NCBI GenBank assembly: GCA_963931925.1
Contig: OZ007569.1
Span: 63,920,046 to 63,984,045, forward strand
DNA: 64,000 nt
Origin: Onchidella celtica
Lineage: Eukaryota; Mollusca; Gastropoda; Systellommatophora; Onchidiidae
Direction: 5' to 3'
Part shown: in pieces, positions 56,518-64,000 of the stretch
How the letters are laid out: every line of letters starts with the position of its first letter
How positions within the stretch are numbered: position 1 is the first letter of the stretch
Notes under the pieces: model-generated
What the model saw: only the letters and a program-made list of their open reading frames with translations
Told to the model about the DNA's origin: nothing
Databases searched by the model: none
Program-made: the position numbers and the translations under genes

Positions 56518-59500
56518 GCCATTCGTTCGCTCTAATCTGGAATCTGGCAGCCAGTGAACGGAAATGTGGGCCAAGGATAAACATCGATGAACAGGGTTGG
56601 ACATTGTAAAAACAAATGTGAAAAAAATAAATAAAAAGGACAGTTCAATTTCTAGCCTTCACGTGATAAAAATGTTCATGTAAATATGCATAGAGACAAG
56701 TTGGACGTTCGGGCTCCATCAAATATCTGCCTGTCTTGTGCTATTGCTCTAGAATTGCTGTTCTATGTCTCACGTTTGTTTCTCATTTCCATCTCATTCA
56801 AGCCAAGGTAAACAGTGCATTGTCCAACAAATTCCATTTTGATTTCGGAGTGGGCCGGTAGGGGTGGGGGTTGTTGGAGTAGTGACGGTGTGTTTGTGGG
56901 AAGGAGGGGCAGGCCTCACACTCCCAAGATTAAAACGCAGCACGACTAAAGAATGACCTGAAATTCTCAGGAACACGGAAAAGATCTGATTGTTCCCCCA
57001 TGAATTTTCAATGGCTTGTCGAAACAATTTCCCGTGCTCGTGACCTTCTCCTTAACCCAAGGGTATTTTCATTTTCACTGACACATTATTATTTGATGTC
57101 CCGACGAGAAGGATGTACAAGACAACAAAACAATGAAGAACTAAATACTGCAGCCATCTCAACTATTTTAGGACACACACACAACTCTCACACTCGCACA
57201 CGTGCGCGCACGCCTCTAGGAATTCTATTAAATGTCACGAGTTCGTTCTGGGAAAGAATAATAATATTCTTCTCGCTCTGAACTTTGTCACTACGCTATG
57301 CCAGTGTTAGGCATTGTCTTTGATAAAAAGAAAGTTGGTTTCTGGTGTTTTGGACCATGCCTGCCCGTGCTGTTCAATCTCAATGTAATTTTATTTCAAT
57401 TCACATAAACTTTACAATCATAACCTATCAATTCAGTTGCTTTACTTGACACCCCGTCTTTTCCACGATGACAGAACACAGATACGCCATCAACGTTTTC
57501 GTTTCTCATCTCCACATCTAACACGGCAAGAACACTCTAAAACACATCATATTCAAAAATTTGAGCACGTATAGGCTTCAGACCTAGAGGCTTTTATATC
57601 CTCTGGTCTGGTATTTCCTAGGCCTGTCTTTAAGTATAAAATCCCAGAAACACTACTGCAAGGCCAATCAGGCAAATTACTTATTGTCTACCACATCTGG
57701 CGTGGACAGAGTGTTGTGCCAATTTAATGACCTCAAATCCAATAATCCCAGGTGGTGGGCGGCACCCACTGACAACATCCATCTTTCTGATTGCCCTACT
57801 AATGAGACTGTCCTAAATTCATGAGCATGCCCATCAAAATTAATGCTGCAAACACTCCCATAATTCTAGAGCCACCTAGTCAAATTTGGATGCCATGATG
57901 GTTACTATAGTTCAGCTACCACTCTGCCTGATCCAGTGTCTCCTTTCTAGTCTGTTTGTTTGGTTTCCAAAATTAATGTCCACCACATAGTCACAGGGTT
58001 TGTAGTGAAAATAATGACAAAGGTCTGTATCTCTTGAATGTCACTCATCATGACTCCTGTTTCCCCTCCCCTTATGTCCACAATCTTAACTCGCTCCCTG
58101 GACACTTTCAATCTCTCAATCCATTTGAAGATACACCATACTCGAAAGAACGAACTATTACAAGCAGTTAAATATACAAGCGTTGGCAGCCGCCATCTCG
58201 TTGCATCATTTATTACGTCATGATCTACCCCCCCCCCCTTTCGTCTATCATTTGGAAGCTCCCTCGGTAAATAAAAAAATCATTTCTTCACTTAATCCTC
58301 CCACTCTGTCACAGCCGTTTCCATTGAGTTTAAAGCCTGTGATCAAATGGAAGTTCACGGTTAATTTGTTCCCATTGAAACACTAATCCATCTGGCCAAT
58401 TTCGAACGAATTGAGCTCAGCCGTATTTTTCCTTCTGTCTCTCCTGTCTCTCTCTCTCTCTTTTTTTTTTTTTTAAGTTCGCATTCATTCCGGCTTTAAA
58501 CTTCCTAGCTCAAGGGGAAAAATCTCCTCCAACCGTCTGCCGTCCGAGCACAGCGCGCTCACTCATGATTGTGCATCATGTGAATGCACGCTAATGGACA
58601 GCTCAAATTACGCTGACCTGGGTCAATATCGATTGTGACCTCATCACTGATGAATGACCACTAACCACTCACAAAATTGAGACTGATTCAGTGCATCCCA
58701 ACTATGGCCTGTTTAAAATCCTGGGCTATGGCAAGTCAAGATAACGAATTGTCTGTTTCGCTGATAGAAAAAAAAATCTGGCCACAATTCATTCGCATGC
58801 GAGGTGAAGTCATAGGTGAGATTGATGACGTAATTAATGATGAATTCCGGAATGCCGGGTCAAAAAATTTGCATTTTCTGTCCCAACCCAAGATGTAAGA
58901 GAGTGCTGGTAGTGTTTTAAATTATTTTTCCAAGTGAGGCATAAAAACTGTCTCAACTACTTCCATTCAGCAATATACAATATTAAATGATCATTAAACT
59001 ATCACCAAGGATGCAATACCCTTGACACTGACGACATCATGTGTCACAAACAGCAATCTTCATAAACAATAACCCCTCACCTTTGTTTGAAATGAAATAC
59101 ATAAAACGTTATGAACTTCATGGTCAGCACCACACCTATAAACAAATCCCGCTGGGTGGTATTTAGTTGTGGGTTGACGAGGATTTGCAGATTCAGCATA
59201 TTCAACTCAATATTAATTTCCTAACAAAATATTAACTCTCTGGCCAGCTCCAATAATTCATCCTTAATAATTTATTACCATAAGCTTCTAAGGTTTTATT
59301 CGTGACTCTCTGCTAAATTACAGGGCAGCTCGAAGTTTCACTGACATTTTTGAAATCTTATGGGTGAGGTCACGAACCACTTGAAACTCACTCTCTTTAT
59401 TAAACAATTTGACATATTTTTGTTCTTTCTGACAGGACGTAACTCTTTGCCATCACTAAATCTTCACTTTACTGAACAGAAAATTCCCCGGTGTAATGTT

Positions 59501-59640
59501 CACCATTATGTCCAAGCTTCCTGGCTGAGATCAGATAAAATCAATATAAAATAAGAAATATTTTATTGATCTGTGAGGAAATTCGCACTGGCGCTACTTA
59601 AGCAACAGCATCGCATATTGATAAACATGCATAGTGAATG
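56518..59640. other. No gene recognised; possible regulatory block near 58.6 kb
   Basis: About 3.1 kb. There is a CA/CG-rich stretch at 57170-57212, a CT/T tract at 58438-58474, and a TA-rich region at 58540-58880 with nuclear-receptor-like and homeodomain-like words. Open frames are below 95 codons. Confidence 0.5.
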
Positions 59641-59794
59641 CCTTTCCATATTTTCTTGTCCCTGATCCTATGGTGGGTCGGATCGAGCACCCAGTCTTCT
59701 CGGATAGGAACGAAAAATTCGGACGGCCCTTGTGCCCGTTGCGCACATTATAGATACCTTGGCAGTTGGAAATGGAGAAGAACAGGCCGCTGCC

Positions 59795-59920
59795 CGGGCA
59801 AAATTAAAATAAAAAGTTTATCTTGCGCCCCCCCCCCCTCTTCCCCCGACAGGGGCTCCACTGTAGCAAGACAAATTTCCCAAAATGGGATGAAAGAAGT
59901 ATTTAAAAAAAAAAAAAAAA
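59795..59920 (+). mobile_element. Retroelement 3' end with poly(A)
   Basis: The segment ends ...aatttcccaaaatggga.., a short A/T link, then 16 A residues (59905-59920). The core matches the minus-strand tail at 55241-55270. A C10 run at 59829 lies inside. The poly(A) plus the shared core argue for a retroposed SINE or truncated LINE. The 5' boundary is unclear. Confidence 0.5.
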
Positions 59921-60903
59921 GCCACTTGTCCACGCAAAAATTTTACTCTCTTTGTGATACAGATTTATATCTTTAAGATGTTTCTGTGTTCAAACTGGAA
60001 GCTGTAGTTTACTAACAGAAGAAAGACACGCTGGTTTCACTGTTACAGACACGTTCCCCGTAATTATGCAAGGTATGCCGGCAACTGATCGCACGTAAAG
60101 CCTGCAATTCACTTCATCAGTCTTGCATCGGTGTTGTCTACATTCAAGATAGAAGATCTCAGACCTTCTCAATATTAGACAATGATCATTAATTTCTTAG
60201 GTTTTCCCGACATGTTCATGTTCTCTACATTTGATTCAATGACAGTCTTAAAAAATCTGGACACTTAAAAACAAGCCTCTTGCAGTGCTACTTTACACAC
60301 AGTGTAAACATAATTGTCACCTCACATGGGCACACATGCTCAACCACTACAGGTCTTGTTAAATGATTAATAATGTGGAGACAGCGCACAACAGCTAGCC
60401 GGAGATTGGCCGCCTCGATTCCGCCCGAACCAATCAATAGTAAAACTCTTGGCATTGTGACCATTTTTGTCAAAATGTCAGCCATCAAGTAAGGAGACAC
60501 CAGTCTCCGCTTCACTTATCGCTAGTGAATTATTTATGCAAGCAATCATTTCATCTCATTTTTTTTTTTAAAGTAGAATTTTTTAATTTGTCAACGCACA
60601 CGTCATGCGTGTGAAATCCTTTTGTTAACAGCTGTTCTTACGTGAACAGTTGACAATGGCGCCAGGAACATCGGTAATCACAGTCTCTACAATGTTCATA
60701 CCACTGCAGCTTCAAAGCACGCCTTTCTGGTATTCTTAATTCAATATCTTATGGTGAAATTTCAAAGAGACAATGCATGCCTTTTGTATTTACACGTCAA
60801 TATTTTATGGTGATATTCAAAGTGACATTCACTTTGCTGACTGCCATATCACGATGAACTGTACAAGAGAGTTAACCATTACACATTTATATGCATGTTA
60901 CGG
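59921..60903. other. No gene recognised
   Basis: About 1 kb. It contains a small GC-richer spot with two oppositely oriented CCAAT boxes (60405-60409 and 60430-60434) around ccgccc. No open frame above 75 codons. Confidence 0.5.
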
Positions 60904-60905
60904 TA

Positions 60906-61062
60906 GCCACACAAAGGCCACCGAATTCGGTCACCGAGCCACTACATAAACGGACCGAATCTAAGTGGGCTCTGTGTGCAGTTGTTGAAATTATATAGTG
61001 CAATTCTTCTCACCTAAAGCGCCTAGTGGCTCGGTGACCGAATTCGGTGGCCTTTGTGTGGA
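60906..61062. mobile_element. MITE with perfect 38-bp terminal inverted repeats
   Basis: Arms 60907-60944 and 61024-61061 are exact reverse complements over 38 bases. Each arm contains the 12-base palindrome accgaattcggt. The dinucleotide TA flanks the element at 60904-60905 and 61063-61064, as expected of a Tc1/mariner-type target duplication. The interior is only 79 bases with no coding capacity, so the element would be non-autonomous. The absence of any arm mismatch suggests recent insertion or arm homogenisation. Superfamily assignment rests on the TA flanks alone. Confidence 0.8.
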
Positions 61063-62021
61063 TACCCTTAAGCTCTTATCCTGCTGATCACTCAAGGACA
61101 ACAGTTCACTCCAGGATAATAATATAATATACGTGGTTCAGGCTATCATATCAACAGATGGTAAATGCCACGCAAATTCACACGATATATGTAGAAAAGA
61201 CAGTTTTCTGTTTATTGTCCTGATGGATAGGTAACCTGCGCATGTTTCTGTAAACATTTACTTTGAAGATTTGGGGGGAGGGGTGGCGGTGAGAAGAATT
61301 ACCAGGGCTCCGGCTTTTAAAATATAAATAGCGACGCCTAATTGAATTTAAACATTTCTACAACTTGTCAAGAAAACCAGATGGAGAACTGAAACGTTGG
61401 ATGTCGTTATTTTGACGTGCCTCTCTGTGTTCGTTTTGGTTTTTAAAAAAGTTTTATTCCCTTCGTCATTACTGAGGTAATTCTTCCTAAATTTACACTC
61501 TACAAACATGTAGGAATTTGCCTAAAAAGCCATCAACTGGATGTCCCGCATATTGATGCCAGCAAGTGCTATTTTCTTGCTATACATAACACGCCATCTG
61601 AAAGCGAGTTGCTGAGATATTTTAATGTGCAACTCATTACGCTGAATAATAACAAATCCCATTGCACTTGATTCTCAATCCAGCCTCCTCACATCCTAGA
61701 GAATGTTTGCTCCAGAATGAATCTAAGCGCTCCCTGGGGTGTTTTCTGACGCCCCAACTTAATGCATGACACAAACAGAGCTGATCATGTTTTCTACAGC
61801 CTACGACAGGCAAGCTGTTCCCCACCCAGAGCGCTGCCAATGGGTCCCATTCTTAATCTGTGAATATATAATGCTCAGTGGATCTCAAATCTTGAAATCA
61901 TTGACTCGAGCCACCAGAGATTAGACAGGTAGTTCTGCAGTACGCCCACAAACCACCTGAGATCAGAATAAGCGTCATTTTGAAGAGAAGTAAAGCAGAC
62001 TAAAAAAACACACCCAACCTC
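61063..62021. other. No gene recognised
   Basis: About 1 kb of unique sequence with few simple repeats. No frame with a recognisable domain. Confidence 0.55.
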
Positions 62022-62142
62022 CGTCTGTCTCTCCATCTGTCTCTCTCTCTCTCTCGCTCTCTCTCTGAGCACAAAAGATCTGGAATTTGAAACTTCCTAC
62101 AGATCATATAGTTCCTTGTACTCCCTCCCTCCCTCCCTCTCC
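62022..62142. repeat. CT and CTCC repeats
   Basis: CT/GTCT repeats at 62022-62067 and a separate CTCC tetranucleotide run at 62121-62142. Confidence 0.9.
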
Positions 62143-62527
62143 GAATTCTCTTCTCTCTTTCATCCCATATCACCCCTACACCCACATTCCTGTCATGTCC
62201 CGCTTCGGGAGGCACTTTCATACTCCATCTGATCCACAATAGCATACTACACATGCACTCTTTCATTCACAACTCATCTCACAAAGCTCACTTCATTCAT
62301 ACAGGGATCATTTCTCACGCACACATAATTCGGGGAGCGGAACTGAAAAATGACACTGAAAATGGCACATTATCAATTATTCGACCCCCAATGATTGAAC
62401 AACTGAAACCTATCATTTTCTAACTATCCAGCTCCCCCAATCCTTAAAAAAACACAACAAAATTAGATCTGATTCACGCATTGTATTCCAGTCAAAACGG
62501 TCATCACAAGGGAATTTTTATGAAGGG

Positions 62528-62542
62528 GGCGGGGGGGGGGGG
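62528..62542. repeat. Poly(G) tract
   Basis: About 14 G residues with one C near the start, followed by tctccccctcc. Confidence 0.9.
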
Positions 62543-62786
62543 GTCTCCCCCTCCTTAAATTTCGACCCATGTGCACGCAAGTCCTGAATCGCAGCCTCCA
62601 AACACACACACGCACAAAATGAAACACAAACAGAAAAGCGAGTATTTCAGTGCCTTCTTCCCGTGGAAATCATGCCCCCAACCGCCAACCTCCTCCAATA
62701 TATATAATAATATGCGTAGGAGCTGGATCCAAAATGAAAATAGATACAAATTTTCACAATGTTTTCTCACGCAACGATAATTAAAG

Positions 62787-62876
62787 AGAGAGAGAGAGAC
62801 AGACAGAAGCAGAGAGGAAAAGAAGAAACAAAACACACACGCACTCCCACTCACTCACTATACACACACGCACAAC

Positions 62877-62907
<31 letters not shown>
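62787..62907. repeat. GA, CA and CT microsatellite cluster
   Basis: GA/GACA units, then CACA/CTCA units, then a pure CT run, within 120 bases. The outer GA and CT arms are complementary. Confidence 0.9.
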
Positions 62908-64000
62908 AAATCGGAAACCCGCATGTTTTCTTCCTCGATTTGTACCAAACAATGTTATCCCTCCTGAGGCAATCAGAGAGTATCACTCACACTAGGGATT
63001 GGTCCAGGCCATGCGTCAAAATGTCCACCCTTTGCCCCCTGGTGAGTAACACAATTTTGATGAATAAATCGATATTTTCTACGACCCACACCCATTTTTG
63101 TACAACATTTCAAAGTCAGCCCTGTCATTTCCAGGTTCTCAATTTACCTCTTTGAACACGATCACGCTGAGATTTAAAAAACAGAGACAGACAGACAGAG
63201 AGAGGAGCAAAGAAAAACAAATGAAACGAGTATCTTGTATCATAGAAGTAAATCCTCGAAGGGATTAAAAGTGATAACACAAAATGAACCCCCCAAAAAA
63301 ATAAAATTACGAAAGAATAAGAGAATGACAGAAAAGAGGAGAGAAAGAAGCGTTAATATTTTTAAAAAGTTGGAAGTCAAACGCCAAGAGTGGTCTTTTT
63401 CGCCCAATCACATATTTCACAAGAAATGGCTCCACATGAAAAACAACAATAAACTAGCATATCAAATGTCCCCCACATTTCGATTCAGATTTTAAATATC
63501 ATCCTTACACAAATGAATCCATCTTCAGTGACAAATTTCATACAGCTACAAGGCAATGATTTAATCATAATCATCATGAAATTTAATCCTCCCTATAGAC
63601 AGCATCCCGTGATCCATTAAATCTTCATTTTTTTTATTTTTTAAAATTCTTTTCCTTCTTCACTTCCTCTGCGCATCCGGTGAATGACAGATGGGCGAAG
63701 TCACATGTGGGCGTTCACACAAGTTGGAACAGTAATTAAGCGCGGTAATTGCAAACCAACGGGCGCAGTTCCGAGCTAATTTATGGGCTGCCTCAGGAAG
63801 ATGCTCTCGGCTGAGCTGCAAATGGTGGGGTTGGCAATTTTGACGGATTGGACGAATTCAGGGCAGGCTGAAATTTGGGGCAGAAATGATTAAGAGACAA
63901 AAATAAATCCCCGGCGACTTATTTTTGACAAACTGCAAAGAGACGGGTTAAAAAGTGTAGGTTGTATGTATCTCGAAAGTTAAGCTGGGCTGCTAACTGT
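62908..64000. other. No gene recognised; TAAT-rich end segment
   Basis: About 1.1 kb to the window edge. Positions 63680-63960 lack simple repeats and contain tgacagatgg, taattaag, taattgc and tttatgggc, words resembling TALE-class and Hox-class homeodomain sites. This resembles conserved non-coding elements near developmental genes, but cannot be proven from one sequence. Confidence 0.4.

Overview
The window looks like non-coding nuclear DNA from an animal, most plausibly a marine invertebrate such as a gastropod mollusc. The evidence is indirect. There is no compact gene arrangement, open frames are short and random-looking, and GA/CT, GACA, CA and homopolymer G/C tracts are very dense. There is also one decayed non-LTR retrotransposon and several small inverted-repeat elements. 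The taxon is inferred from repeat style, not from any gene. I find no convincing host protein-coding gene, rRNA or intact tRNA. Most of the window is probably intergenic or long-intron sequence.

Layout. 1-8.2 kb: mostly unique sequence, with a fragment of a dispersed repeat near 3.05-3.16 kb and a weak tRNA-like segment near 4.5 kb. 8.17-8.87 kb: an unusual element with 42-bp inverted repeats, a terminal 29-bp motif amplified six times, and an internal 134-bp duplication. 9.4-11 kb: microsatellites. 11.38-12.61 kb: a 73-bp minisatellite of about 16.4 regular copies with a three-unit higher-order pattern. 12.6-33.4 kb: mostly featureless, with GA arrays at 21.9, 23.5 and 27.3 kb and a perfect palindrome at 32.1 kb. 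33.4-34.6 kb: a compound GACA/GACG/GAAG array and a long GA/GACA tract. 35.15 kb: a perfect 21-bp-arm hairpin. 38.6-40.05 kb, minus strand: the reverse-transcriptase part of a LINE. It is disabled by an Asp-to-Gly change in motif A and a frameshift right after YADD. At its 5' side it joins a dispersed repeat with relatives at 44.64-44.94 kb and 3.05-3.16 kb. 47-56 kb: further CT/GA, C-tract and degenerate GGAT repeats, a diverged relative of the 8.2-kb element at 53.33 kb, and a retroelement 3' tail at 55.2 kb. 56.36 and 60.9 kb: two inverted-repeat (MITE-like) elements, the second with perfect 38-bp arms flanked by TA. 59.8-59.9 kb: a poly(A)-tailed relative of the 55.2-kb tail.

No set of genes here works together. 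The content worth following up is the repeat biology: an element whose terminal repeat has become a tandem array, a minisatellite with higher-order structure, several uncatalogued small repeat families present more than once in 64 kb, and a few AT-rich homeobox-site-like blocks that could be conserved regulatory DNA. All similarity statements were made by eye. Family names for the retroelement and MITEs rest on motif recognition and not on a database search.
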